Shown piece by piece: positions 35,457 to 47,149 of a DNA stretch of 64,000 nucleotides. The translations under genes and the position numbers were made by a program. Each line of letters begins with the position of its first letter. Positions within the stretch are counted from its first letter, which is position 1. The stretch spans positions 403,501 through 467,500 of the forward strand of contig JACEEZ010000391.1 of the NCBI GenBank assembly GCA_016584305.1, in the 5' to 3' direction. The stretch comes from Chionoecetes opilio (taxonomy: Eukaryota > Arthropoda > Malacostraca > Decapoda > Majidae). Under the pieces are notes generated by a model, which was not told the origin of the DNA, ran no database searches, and was given only the letters and a program-made list of their open reading frames with translations.

Positions 35457-35846
35457 ATGGCAGAGAGAGGACGTGAAGCCTCGTCGGGAGGGAAGTCCTG
35501 AGTTTCCCTCGGTCTACCCGTCACCGACATGAGCTGCGCTGACAACACAGGCGCCAAGAACCTGTACATAATTGCCGTGCAGGGAATCAAGGGACGTCTG
35601 AACTGCCTGTCCGCCGCCACCGTGTCCTGCAACAACCAGCAGAGCAACAGCGGTAGCCCAAACAGCTACGGAGACGGAGGATACAGCGACACCGGCTCAG
35701 GAATGGACACACTCTTAGCTTCCAGGAACCTACAAGAGTTCCTGAAACGTTTTGAAGAGCTGAAGGCCATCAAGAAGTACCGGGCGTCAACAAGACCCAT
35801 GATGTCACCCATCCACAACAAGATGGAAGAGTTCGGTATCCAATAG
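35457..35846 (+). pseudogene. RPL23: Ribosomal protein L23 (uL14) fragment captured in an LTR element
   Basis: From an ATG in good context (accaccATGG) the frame reads MAERGREASSGGKS, an in-frame TGA at 35499-35501, then VSLGLPV and [20 protein letters not shown] followed by RLNCLSAA. This follows eukaryotic RPL23 (SLGLPV...[26 protein letters not shown]) from the start codon for about 55 residues. After 35625 the match stops, and an unrelated 70-residue stretch runs to TAG at 35844 (key pieces: [30 protein letters not shown]). RPL23 is a 60S ribosomal protein of about 140 residues. The C-terminal half is missing, so this is not a working ribosomal gene. It lies inside the internal region of an LTR retrotransposon with no recognisable gag or pol, which suggests transduction. 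Confidence 0.85.
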
Positions 35847-36761
35847 TGTTAAATTAGAAAATCAAGGAAGAATTATTTTGAACATGAACATTGAAAATTT
35901 ATTTTATGAACGTTGAAATTTTTATTTTTATGAACTTGAAAGTTTAATACCTACTCTGGTTAGGGTAGTTGTAGCGTCACCCGGTTATTACTCTTGTGGA
36001 AATCAAATAGAAAAGTGGTAAAAGGTAAAACATTGACAAGGATTCAAAACAAATTGAGGGTCAGTATGTTCGTAATATATCCAGGTAAGAGGTTGATTGG
36101 GATACCAGTCTCACCAGAATTTCATTAACAGACTCAGTCTGGTTCGGTGAGTCTTCAAGGTATTTTAATTCTAGTTACAATCAACACGACCAGGTATATT
36201 CAGGTGAAGATTAAGCGAAAAGTGTTCAATGTAACTTAGTGAGTCAGAGGTGAGTGTAGTGTCAGACTAGATGAAACAATTTGGTCTAGGAGATTTCTCA
36301 TGTCTAGAAGTCGGAGCGTCTGATTCTCACGGGCGAAGCCTGGTTCAGTGGGAGGAGTATTTTAATTCGAGATAGTAGTACTACGCTTCTCACCTTACAG
36401 TCAACCAGCTTGCGGTGTGACGGACATTTCAGGACTTGTAGGGCTCTTATCATTTACCAGAGGTAAGCTGGCGTGCGCCTCTGGGATATATCTCTGCACC
36501 GAGAATGCGGACTAAGTCAAGGTTGACGGTCACGTTCATTACCCAGGTATCAGGTTGACTGGGATACTTCCTTGCATTGGATTTTCGTGTAATCTAAACA
36601 CAAACAGACCCCGTTTTCAAAGAACAGAAGAATTTCCATTAAATTCACTCTAAATTCGTCTCATACACATTTCCTCTTGACGCAGTTTTAAAAACGGAAA
36701 CCTGATCCGTAAGTATTTACTTTGATACCATAGAATTTAATTTTCCCGGAGAATAGACGCG
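35847..36761. other. Non-coding internal region of the LTR element
   Basis: No protease, reverse transcriptase or integrase is recognisable. The sequence just before the 3' LTR (cccggagaatagacgcg) is only weakly purine-rich. Confidence 0.6.
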
Positions 36762-38429
36762 TGTAATGCCCATTATTCGGGAGATGATAGTATGAGAATT
36801 ATTATTATAAATTCCCGAGCTATGTCTTGTCAGTAGGTAATTTTTTTCTCTATGTCTCACGGGTGACTCATCGCCCTGCTATCATTACCACCATTTTGTT
36901 TATCTTCTATCCTTCTTCCGCCATTTTCTTTCTTCCTTCTTTCACACCCTCTCTCTCCCTCACATGCCGTATGCGAGTCCAAATTCGTGGGATAATTATT
37001 CTGCGATCAGTGATAACTAATGATGTCAGTTCTTTTTATCTTTTGCCAGCCATCTGGTCAGACCAAGGAACTCTCCCAGAGTCTTAACGTCCTTCAAAAT
37101 AATCCCTATCGTTATCGGTTATGGTCATATATGGGCGTTGTAGTAAGGATCCCCGCTAAAATTAAAGCCCACCAAAAATCTAAGCAAGTCTTCAATACCA
37201 CTTCACTCTGAAATAGGTGTTCGGATTGTCGACATTACATATAAAACCATCCTTCTTGAATATCAGGTTAAAAATATTAAATTCTTCTACATCAAAGTAA
37301 CTGGTTGGTATTAGGGACAGTCTTTTCTGAGGTACGCGAGTTTTCATTACTTAAATAGTTATTTCGGGATTATAAGTTTTCATCTGAAGTCACGGTGAGA
37401 ACTTTCCAAACAAGTTCCATTTTGGTGCGGGAAGCCCACGAGGCCCCAACGAGTCATTCGTCTCTTCGCGTCGTTGCAGGTAAGACCTTCGTACCTAACT
37501 CCTGTGTTCTTTCTCCCTTAGTATATTATATCTATATATTTCTATATAAATATATAGGTACAGTTCAGTGTCACTAAGGCATAGATGTTCCGCCCATCCT
37601 TATAAGTGTTATTAACGAGGGATTCGTCTCTTCGCGTCGTTGCAGGCTGTCCGTGTCTCCTTCAGAAAGCAACATGGTCTTACTGTAACACACACACAAC
37701 ACTTTCTCGCCATATTCTTTCTCTACTAGATACCTATCTTCCAGGTGTGATTTATAAATATTAAGTATTATGTTACCTAGTGTAGGGCAATGCACTGAAT
37801 AGAAATTCTAGTGAAGGAGGTTTTATGCTCAGAAGAGCTTTATCTCATCACTAAGGGAGATTCCTAGGTCAGAGCGTGAAGTCGCATTTCTTATGTCAGA
37901 GTAGAGTTTTCTCGATATAGTGTTAACCCTGATATGCTGAAGATGATCTCAAGTGAGAGACTTACCATGTTTACAAAATAAATAGGATTTCATTTACAAA
38001 TATAGTTCTTGTGTTATTATGAAAACCCAGGTGATTATTCTGAGTTAGGAAAATAATTCCCCACACTTCAAAAAGAGTTCCGCCTTTATAGGTATAATCC
38101 CTAGTACCGACCACGACTACCAGATCAATCTAGTATTATATTAATCTAACGTGCCCGGAGTAATCATAGCGAAATACTCGTCAGGGCTGGTGGCAGCTAA
38201 TCCCTAACCTAAAACTTATTATCCCTCCCCTTAAGTATACCCCCTTGTTCAGTACTCTCCGTAGTGAGAAGTGGTCACACTACAATCAGATAGTGAAGTC
38301 AGAAGACTAAGTTTAAATCCTCCCGTCAAGTTGTAATCATTTATCAAATCATCCCCAAATAATATCATTCAAGTAACGTTGACGAGTTATAATACCCCAG
38401 ACCAGTTACCCCAAATTTCCATCAACACA
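36762..38429 (+). mobile_element. 3' LTR of the RPL23-carrying retrotransposon
   Basis: Direct repeat of 33297-34964 with TG...CA ends. The element spans 33297-38429 (5133 bp) with a 4-bp GTAT duplication. This is a non-autonomous large-LTR element of LARD type. Confidence 0.93.
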
Positions 38430-39496
38430 GTATGCCCTAATCGTAAAGACATATGGAAGCTGGTGTCAAACCATACACAGAACTAAAGAACCAGCTTAGG
38501 CAGCAACAAGCACAGAGCAAGATAATCATGTTCTTTAATAAACTGACACACACAGCTGATCAACCAAAACCGCCTCACCCAGCCTCATCTACGTCGTCTT
38601 TATCGTCTACGTAGCCCTTAATTTCTTCGTTTGTGCTTAATATTCATTATAATTACCCTGAATCCATCCATAATCATTAAAACCCTCTAGCGCCCCCTGT
38701 GACGTATATGTAACATACATTTCAAAAAGTCATAAAAAAAAAAAAAAATAATAATATATTTTCTACCCTAATAACCCAGTGTTACACCGATGTAACATAC
38801 AGACTTTAGCGTCTGGTGATCCTACCGTTTTCTTCAAGTATGAGAGAGGTCCAGTCAACTTGGTGATGGCACAGGTGAAATCTGTGAATATTTTTGCACT
38901 GCTTCGTAGTCACCTCACCAACTATTTACGGGTAACTAACGTATTAATGTAGTTATGTAATCGATTGATTAGATGTTACTGAAGATATGCAGATGATAAA
39001 AAGCAAACATGGTATACTTTTTTAGATATACGTATATGAATATGTAATGGCGTGACATATATGTAACATTGGGTCTTTTCAGTATATATTCACTGTAAAT
39101 GCTATATCTTTTTTTTTTTTTTGTAGGGCATACATTTCAACGTTGTTAGCAGTTGTTTGTTGTAATAAAGGGGGAAAAATGATAATATATATGATACATA
39201 ATGAGGACTCAGTGTATTGTGTATTACCGCCTACGTGTACCCTAATCCATCCATAAAAATCCATAATCCTATTCCATAAAAAAAAAATAAAAAAAAAAAC
39301 GGAAATTTGTATTTACTTATGTTTCTTTTATATTTTATTTATACATCTATATTATCTTATTTCTTTTTATTTATTTATCTATTAATCTGTTTATTTTTTT
39401 ACAGAAAATGGCAAATGTGATGTGAGGCTGTGCTTCATTGCGAGGCGTAACTGCTTCAAGGAGTTCCATATATAATGCAAATTATATAAGACTATG

Positions 39497-41235
39497 AATC
39501 AATCAATCATTGGGGGCATACGCCAGGGGGCGCGTCGCCTCGCCCACCCTACAATGCCACTCCCGAAAGTGGGAGTGGCATGGGTCGCGTGGCATCGCGC
39601 GTGGGTCACCACGCGCGAGTCCCCATGCAGGCTCCCTTCCCATACCAAGCAATTCCCGACAGGAAGTATCAACTTGCCCCAGCCACGAGCCTTGTGGGCG
39701 CCCCCTTGGCCTCCTCCACGCCGGATTGTCTCTTACAGATACAACCCGATGGGAAAGATCAGTTTCAGGGTAGCGTGCCACATGCCCATATAGCCAAAGT
39801 TGGCGCTGACGGACTATTCAGGTAATAGGCCTCGATTCAGTCTCACGGTGTAATCAACTCTATGGTTGTGAGATATGGACACTAAATAGCGACTTGAAGA
39901 GGCGAATCGATGCCTTTGGTAATAAGTGTCTTCGAAGAATCATGCGGATCACTGGGATGATTACGTCTCAAACCTGAGACGGTTTGGTTTGACACGTAAT
40001 CATCCCAGTGATCCGCATGATTCTTCGAAGACACTTATTACCAAAGGCATCGATTCGCCTCTTCAAGTCACTATTTAGTGTCCATGTCTCACAACCATAG
40101 AGTAAGACAGGGATCACAAGCGACTTGAAGATCCGTATCTTTGTCCTCCTGCACAGGTACGGACAACGCCAAATACTCCTGCTGAACAAGTCCAGAACAC
40201 CGTGGGCTATGCCAATCCGTCGTAAGTAAGACTTCTTGACGTGACCCGCCGTCATTATGGACTGCGCTACCAAGGTATGTAAAACTTTCCAAGATCTCAA
40301 TGTCCTCGCCGCACGCATGAACAGACTGTACTGTTTCATCTAGTAAGCCTCCAAACACCTGGACCTTGGTCTTGAGCCAGCTGAGACCGCAAGTCCCAAA
40401 GACTTTGCCTAATCGTGCAGCACCTCGAGAGCCATTACCAGGACCTCCAGCGACTTAGTAATGATTACTGCATCATCGGCAAAAACAAGATCAGTGATCT
40501 TCATATTGCCGAGAGATGCTCCACAATCACTTTGATCTACAACTTTGCCCAATACCCAGTCCATACAAGTGTTGAAAAGGACGCACCCTTGCCTCACTCC
40601 TGTATTCACAGGAAAGAAGCTGGATACACCTACCCCACACTTCACAGCACTCTTAGTCCCAGAGTACAGACCAGTCATCAAACCAATAGTCCTTGCAGGA
40701 ATCACACGAAGTCGCAGAAGATCCCAGTGACTTATGATGCACTGAATCAAATGCTTTCTTGAGATCAACATAGGCTGCAAGCATCCCCTGTCGAAACTTA
40801 CGTTGGCGTTCCACCAGGACACAAAGTATACGGTCCGTTGTTGACTTACCAGGCGTGAACCCAGACTGCTGAGGTCTCTGATGCCTCAGCAGATGACAGC
40901 GCATCCGTGTCAGCAATAGATGGGCAAGCATCTTGCCTGGCACGCTGAGCAGTGCAATACCGCGGTTATTGTTGCAGTCCTGACGGTACCCTTTCCCTTT
41001 CCAGATAAGGACGACCAGCCCCCTTTTCCAGTCAGGAGGAATGGTACCTGATTGCCACACGGCAGTCAGGACAGCATGCAACCCGCGGATCATGGCCTCA
41101 CCCCCAGCTTTGAGGAGCTCCGCACTGATATTACAGACACCAGCTGCCTTTCCACCCCTCAACTTTGCGACAGCCTCTCTGACCTTGTCAAGAGAGGGTG
41201 CGGTTTCGTTAATGGGAGGATCGACATCCACTGGA
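39497..41235 (-). mobile_element. RTE-like LINE copy R4 with internal inverted duplication
   Basis: Minus strand, tail aatcaatcaatcattggggg at the low end. RT blocks (NYRGI variant NNRGIALLSV, AYVDLKKAFDSVH, GVRQGCVLFNTCMDW, LVFADDAVIIT) are readable but frameshifted and deleted in places. Near 39858-40102 a 120-bp segment is duplicated in inverted orientation. It is 5'-truncated upstream of PPINETAPSLDKVR. Confidence 0.88.
39858..40102. repeat. Near-perfect hairpin inside LINE R4
   Basis: The arms at about 39858-39977 and 39980-40102 are inverted copies (tatggttgtgag...cccagtgatccgc pattern) with almost no loop. The left arm is in reverse orientation relative to the LINE. Confidence 0.9.
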
Positions 41236-41658
41236 CGTGGATATAACTTATTATTTTGTGTTTGTTTTTTAAATCTCATACGTTATTTTCTATTCTAATG
41301 TAATAATCAGTAATGTTAAAAAAATGTATAATTGCAATTTCAACATGTCCATTATGTTTACATAATCACAACACAATAAATATAGTCGAAACCTTATCAT
41401 ATTTTCATTACCGATATAAGAAGGATGTAATGAAAGACTAACACAACCCAGTGATACATATGTGTTACATTTTATACTGACCATTAATCTACCTATAGAT
41501 ATGACCCAATGTTACAAATATGTCGCATCCATATTTCCCACAAATACTATGATGAGGTGAAAGTAATGCCATATTCATTCTATCAGAGTCCAAAGTAGTC
41601 AAATAATGTGGTTCTTGAATTTTTATCCTGCCAGAAAAGGACTCTGGGTTCTAGAGGG

Positions 41659-43568
41659 TTAAGGGGAGCGTCACACGAATATTTCCGAAAAAAATAGAAA
41701 TATTCGAAAAAATTATCATGCGTAGTTGAAAACTTGAACAAGCTTGTGACAAAGTATTATAAAGAAAGCAGAAAAAATGAAAGTTATGGCTGATTTTCAC
41801 CCCCACCCCCCCCTCCTCTCAGAAAAATATCCGTAAAGAAAATTTGTATGATATTCATTGTCATCGGCAAAGTGGCACCTCTCAGTCCCTCTCTGTGAGA
41901 CAGAGGGTCGTCTCAAGGCCTCAGTAGTGAGGGAGTAGAGGGAGAAGCCGGTTGTCGCTGCTCGTCTCTCAGCCTTCCACCATTCCTGCTCCCTCCAGAC
42001 CATTTATCATTTATTCAGCGCAGGATTGATCAACCTCACGCTCTCTACCTCCTCCACCACCATGCCGAGGACATCAAGGTATAAAGTGGCTCAGAGAGAC
42101 AGAATGCTGGTTGTAGTTCAGCAAACTGTCCATGCGCGTCTGATAGCTAGCACCCTTTTGTGACTACGTAGTACCTTTTGCCAAAGGGGAGACCAGATAC
42201 CAGCTACGTCATATAACACTTCAAGAGGGATAGAGAGCGTGGATGCGAGAGTAAGCAAACAAACCAGCATCTGCTCAGATTCACTAAGCCTCGAGGTATA
42301 AAGGGCGCGTGGCTTTTTAAACTGCGCGCCTTTAAACCTTTCTACAGAAAAATTTGTCTTTTTCCAGTTTTCCTTTAATAACTTTGCCACTATTGTACCG
42401 AATTTAATAAACAATATATCACTGGAAAGAGGAATGAAGATGTGATTTTCTCATCTTACGTTTTTTTCTTCAATTTGGGTAAAGATTTGCAAATAATAGC
42501 AAATACATTTACGAGATCCAAAAAAAATAAAAAAATTCTAAACACTTAAGAATGAAATTCAAAATTCTTACAAGATGAATCGTTTGGATATTTTGTAATA
42601 CACATTTGGTAATTTTTTCATCAGAGCAAGTCATTGGATAAGAACGTTGTTAACCCTCTCACGCACGAAAAGTTTAATAAGTTTCTCTGTCCACTGCGAC
42701 ATCCGTCTGGGGCTCCCTAAGGGGTCCCGCGAAATGGCCGGACTGTGCGGCAATTTTTTTTTTTATGTTATCAATTTCACCCACGCGTATTCTTTTTTAC
42801 TGGCATTATTATATATCGTTGGTTTTGCAAGAGATTATTCTGCCTTATGAAAGAAAAAAATAACAAGAAATGTAAATAAATAGTGGAGTTTACCGACTCC
42901 GAAAAAAACATTGAGTAAAGAGAAATAAGAAATACTTACGTTCACCACTTCGTAGCTCGAAACTTCCTTAGTCGACTTTTTATGGTTTATATGCCAATAA
43001 AAGCAGATTTTTATGAGGATTCCAACGCTACCATTATAATTTTCATATGGTCAGTAGTTCTTGAGAAAATGGAGGAAAACTGAAACACATGTTGGAAAAC
43101 TGATTAGGCTACATGTATGGCTTACCCGGCTCGGGACACGTTTTAAAGGGACTACAGTCCGCGCTGGCAGGCTGCCTGCTGAGAGGAAACTGAGACACAG
43201 GCCCTTATCATTTCAAATCCACCCTCACGAGAGAGTTGACAATTAGTTTATTTTATAGGTCTATCTTTGACGCAGAAAATTTTGACGCAATTCTGATAAA
43301 TACTTTATTTTTGGTGAATTTTTACAAGTTTTTTGACGCGAATCGCGTCAAAAGCTCAGATGTAGACGAGTCCGTTTTGACGCGAATCGCGTCACGGTGC
43401 GTGAGAGGGTTAAGAGTTAAATTTCTTAAAAAAAAAAAAAAATTGCAGTTATGTATCGAGTTATGGCTCTGAAAATGAGCTAGGATTATTTCGGCATTAG
43501 CATACTTTAGACAAAAAAAATCATGACAATCCATCGATAATTAAGAAATGGTGTGACTCTCCCCTTAA
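41659..43568. mobile_element. TTAA element E3 (TTAAGGGGAG ends)
   Basis: Ends TTAAGGGGAGCGTCACAC and GTGTGACTCTCCCCTTAA are inverted repeats. It holds the TTAA element at 42650-43413. A minus-strand open frame of about 98 codons (42118-42414) has no recognised similarity. No DDE transposase. Confidence 0.82.
42650..43413. mobile_element. TTAA element, family P, copy 2
   Basis: TTAACCCTCTCACGCACG at the left and CGTGCGTGAGAGGGTTAA (as cggtgcgtgagagggttaa) at the right. Same family as 16141-16833 but inverted. The palindromes tttgacgcgaatcgcgtca occur twice near the right end. Confidence 0.9.
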
Positions 43569-43597
43569 GCTGTTATGCACAAGGGGGGAGGATTATG

Positions 43598-43700
43598 GCC
43601 TAGGGGTAGAGGGTAGAGGTAGAGGTAGAGGTAGAGGTAGGGGTAGAGGGTAGAGGGTAGAGGGTAGAGGTAGGGGTAGAGGGGTAGGGCTTAGGGGCAG
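43598..43700 (+). repeat. G-rich GGTAGA/GGGTAGA tandem repeat
   Basis: Units of GGTAGA, GGGTAGA and GGGGTAGA alternate for about 100 bp. Runs of three or four G make G-quadruplex folding plausible. Confidence 0.9.
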
Positions 43701-44022
43701 AGGATGAAAGACGGAAGGACAACATCAACAAAACACTCGTAAGTATCGATCGGTACCGATCCTGACACAAACCGGGAACTCTCGCCAACGGTAATAGTTA
43801 GGTTAGGATAAGGTAAAGATAGGGGCATATGCTATGCTGCACGTATAGCAACTAGCAACACAAAAATTGAGTTCTAGCAGCACGTTGCGCAACATGAGTC
43901 CCAGTGTGGACGGGCCTTTACCGTCTCATTCAGTGGGTAATGAGAGGGGTTTATGGAACTGTCATCGATCGGAATTCTCGCCGAAACAGGGGTAACTAGG
44001 AAGGGGCACTCAGTAGAGCGCA

Positions 44023-44255
44023 TACCTCCGCCCGAATATTTCATCAATTGGTTGCCATGGCAACAGTTGATTCGATTTCATCCAAAATTAAATCAGTTCT
44101 TGCTTATACCAAATAGACTTGGTATACCAAGTTTGGTCCAAATCTATTCGTAACTTTTCGAGAAATCCTGTACACTAACAAACAAACAAACAAACAAGCA
44201 AACAAACAGATCGGGGTGAAAACATAACCTCCCTCCAACTTCGTTGGCGGAGGTA
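44023..44255. mobile_element. Small TIR element with ACAA repeat
   Basis: Ends TACCTCCGCC and GGCGGAGGTA are inverted. The middle includes tttggtccaaatctattcgt and an (ACAA)n run at 44176-44210. No coding. Confidence 0.65.
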
Positions 44256-44449
44256 AAAATGGACGAGGACTGTGCAGTCATTTTCTGAGACACTGACTAG
44301 TTTTTCCTTGCCTAAAATTAGTGCTTTTTCCAGATGGAGGTATTTTTATTTTCCGGACTCAATAAAACTTTTTAATTTTTATTATTTGCGTCAAAAAATC
44401 CTAGGGTTGCCGCCTCCATTGATAACAATGTATCTCCAACAGAAAAAGC

Positions 44450-44450
<1 letters not shown>

Positions 44451-44494
<44 letters not shown>
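44451..44494. repeat. Poly-T run
   Basis: About 43 consecutive T just outside element E0 copy B. No LINE or SINE body ends here. Confidence 0.9.
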
Positions 44495-44497
<3 letters not shown>

Positions 44498-44720
44498 TCA
44501 ATGTAGTAAAATAAACCCTCTTTAATTCGAAACTGTAAGATTAAAACTTCGGATAATTTCACCTGTTTAAGGTCAAGTTAAAAAATTTCAACAACTTTAC
44601 AACTTCCCATAATCAGAACTAAAGTTCGAATTTTCTGAGTTTTCTGCAGCATCTTCCACCTCCTCTGTGCCATCCACTTCGTCAGCCAGCCTCCACATCG
44701 CCTCCAACATATAAAGCACC

Positions 44721-45450
44721 TTAAGGGGAGGCGCCGCCAAATAATGGGTATTTTTCACTATTCCAGCCCTTTTATAAAAGTTACTCCGAAAAATAGCTGA
44801 ACATGTCACGCGTTCTCTGTGAAAGTTTGGCAGCTGTACAATAATTCTTTCCCTTTCAAATAAATTAATTTGTATTATCAATTCTGAGGTCTCCTCCCTG
44901 CAGAAACCTCCGTTTTCTATTGATATCTCGAAAGTGCAATTATTGTACTTTGGAGACTTATAACTCCATTAGTTGTGAACATAAAAAAATTAAAATATCT
45001 GCTGAAAGATGAATGAATGGTAAATAATTTGCCCATGTGATTTTTTTCTAAACAAAAAAACACTGCTGATATGATTTATTGAAAGTAAAAGAAGGGGTAG
45101 AATTACGGGGTTCATAAAATGGTAATTTTGGTAATTTTATTGCACAGCAATGGTGAGACATAAAAAAATTGAGAGCGCAATTTCTAACTGGTGGTTTCAT
45201 AAGTAAAACTATCCAATATCATACATATTGAGTGACCATGCTGGCTCCCATTTATGTTTCTAGCTCTGCTCTTATTACAAATAATAAATACTTGTTTGTA
45301 ATTTTTTTCCTGCAGAAGCACGACAGCAATTGTGCTGATACATGCAGATCTTATTGCATTTACTTAAGTCTTCAAATAAATAAATACCTTAGAACAATTA
45401 AAATAATATGAATGTACTCTCCACTAATGCTACGAGGCGCCTCCCCTTAA
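44721..45450. mobile_element. TTAA element E1
   Basis: Ends TTAAGGGGAGGCGCC and GGCGCCTCCCCTTAA are perfect inverted repeats. AT-rich, no gene. It shares its right TTAA with E2. Confidence 0.88.
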
Positions 45451-46283
45451 GGGGGCCGGCTGATCAATCTTTTAATTTATTTATTGGGTTATTGCTATGA
45501 AATTAACACCAGGAGTTTGAGACATAATATACATCAATTCTAGCCCAAAAAAAACAATCTCCAACCCTTTCATTTTTCACCCCTTTCACTTCTCTCGAAC
45601 AATTAAAAAATTTAAAATTGTTTCTCCTCCTATACTAATTGCTCTACATGCATGAAACATGGTATGGTACAAGGACCTTGTTCAGACCTTCAAACTTATA
45701 GAGAGAAATCGTACTTAATTTTTTTTTTTTGTGGAATATAAATTTTCATATTTTCAGGCCCGCTTTCTCCCCCAAAAGCGTATTTTTTTTTTTTACAAAA
45801 TTCGATCCTTTTAGATATTTAAAAAAAAACTCTATAGAGTGAATCAGGCAGGTGTAGGCATACTATGTGTGAATTTTCATTGAAATTGGTTAATATTTGA
45901 TGGAGGAGATACAGTGTGAACATATAAAACTTATGTTGTGAGTTACGGGCCACTAAGGTTTTTGCTGACTTTGAACTCCTGTATACTGAACCATAAGTAA
46001 GTGGTATCATGGTATTTGTATTTATTTTGAAGTCTTGAGTATTTATAACATATAGAATAATATTTATTCTTATTGAATCATATATGTTGATGCCCAGGCA
46101 ATTCATCCTGTCTTCAGGCTCCTGCCCCCCCCCCCTACCTGAAGAGGCAGGGTATTACTCTAGGGCAGAGGTTCTCAAACTCTTTGGCCTGCAACCCCTC
46201 CAAATAATTTTGAAAGGCTTGCGACCCCCCACCCCCCAACCTTACCAACGCGCATTTCTGACAATCTGACAGTTACATTATCT

Positions 46284-46297
<14 letters not shown>

Positions 46298-46371
<74 letters not shown>
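46298..46371. repeat. (CT)n and (CA)n microsatellite
   Basis: A ctctctct run followed by about 35 CA dinucleotides, adjacent to the tRNA-like head of the family D SINE as in copy 1. Confidence 0.95.
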
Positions 46372-46374
<3 letters not shown>

Positions 46375-46385
46375 CCACATATCCG

Positions 46386-46667
46386 GGGGTACTCCATAGT
46401 GTAGTGGTTAGCACGCTCGGTTCACAACCGAGAATTCCCGGGTTCGATCCCTGGGCGGAGCGAAGACAGATAGCAGGCGGTCTTCTTAACCCGAGCCCCT
46501 GTCCACCCAGCAGTGAATGGGAACCCGGTGTCAGCCGGGGGTTTGTGACCCGCCTCCCGAGGTGGTGGTTTCGGCCAACACTAAAGATGAACGATAAAGA
46601 AAAATTTTGATATCGAAACGGGCCATACGAGTGTAGCTCAGGCCCTGTAAAACACGCCCTGTTGTGA
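46386..46667 (+). repeat. tRNA-Val-like SINE, family D, copy 2
   Basis: The head GGTACTCCATAGTGTAGTGG leads to an anticodon-like loop TTCACAA in a tcggt/accga stem, then a B box GGTTCGATCCC. This resembles tRNA-Val(CAC). The body matches 23513-23785 on the other strand, so this is a SINE rather than a tRNA gene. Confidence 0.88.
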
Positions 46668-46908
46668 ATGCAACTAGATGTATACATAGGTAGAGTCGTA
46701 TTGCTCCGTATCATAACACCCTGTATAATATAATCGGTAAAGAATTATGAATACTTAAATGATACCGTAATAAGTGCAATCTATATCCTATATTCTTGCT
46801 TTAGACGCATCGAAAAAATAAGTTTAACCTAAATAAAGTTTAGACTTGTGATGTGGATTTGTAATGCATTAACAAGGGTCGGGCAGTGATGATACAAGTA
46901 CGTATGTA

Positions 46909-46916
46909 TGGCTACT
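46909..46916. repeat. Target-site duplication of the unclassified TIR element, left
   Basis: TGGCTACT, repeated exactly at 51633-51640. Confidence 0.75.
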
Positions 46917-47149
46917 AGGGTACGCCGTAAGTCCAATGAAAAGTGAAATAGATTATTTCGAATTTGGCAGGGTGTTTTCTTATGTAAAATTGAATTTTAA
47001 GGGTGGTTTGTCCTCTTCAACTTTTTGGTTTGAGCAATTCTTGCTATGCAAAAATGGACTTTTATATTTATATGCAAAACATAGCTTAGCCCTGCTAAAG
47101 TAACGGCTTCATTTGCACCTATCATCAATTCTTGATCGTCTTTTTCAGG

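Larger units (their letters stand above)
38677..41662. mobile_element. TTAA element E4 (CTAGAGGG ends) holding LINE R4
   Basis: The left end is TTAA then AACCCTCTAG. The right end is CTAGAGGG then TTAA. The two ends are inverted, with a 2-bp offset on the left. Both sides contain tatgtaacat/atgttacaaatatg blocks. Its right TTAA is the left TTAA of the next element. An RTE LINE (39497-41235) is inserted. No transposase is visible. Confidence 0.6.

Noticed and set aside
35457..35846. Functional RPL23 gene
   Set aside because: It has an in-frame TGA, lacks the C-terminal half, and lies inside an LTR retrotransposon.
42118..42414. 98-codon minus-strand open frame in E3 as a transposase
   Set aside because: No catalytic or DNA-binding motif is readable. 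Left as unidentified sequence inside a TTAA element.
46386..46461. tRNA-Val gene
   Set aside because: The acceptor stem does not close properly and the same head plus body recurs at 23513-23785, so it is a SINE head.
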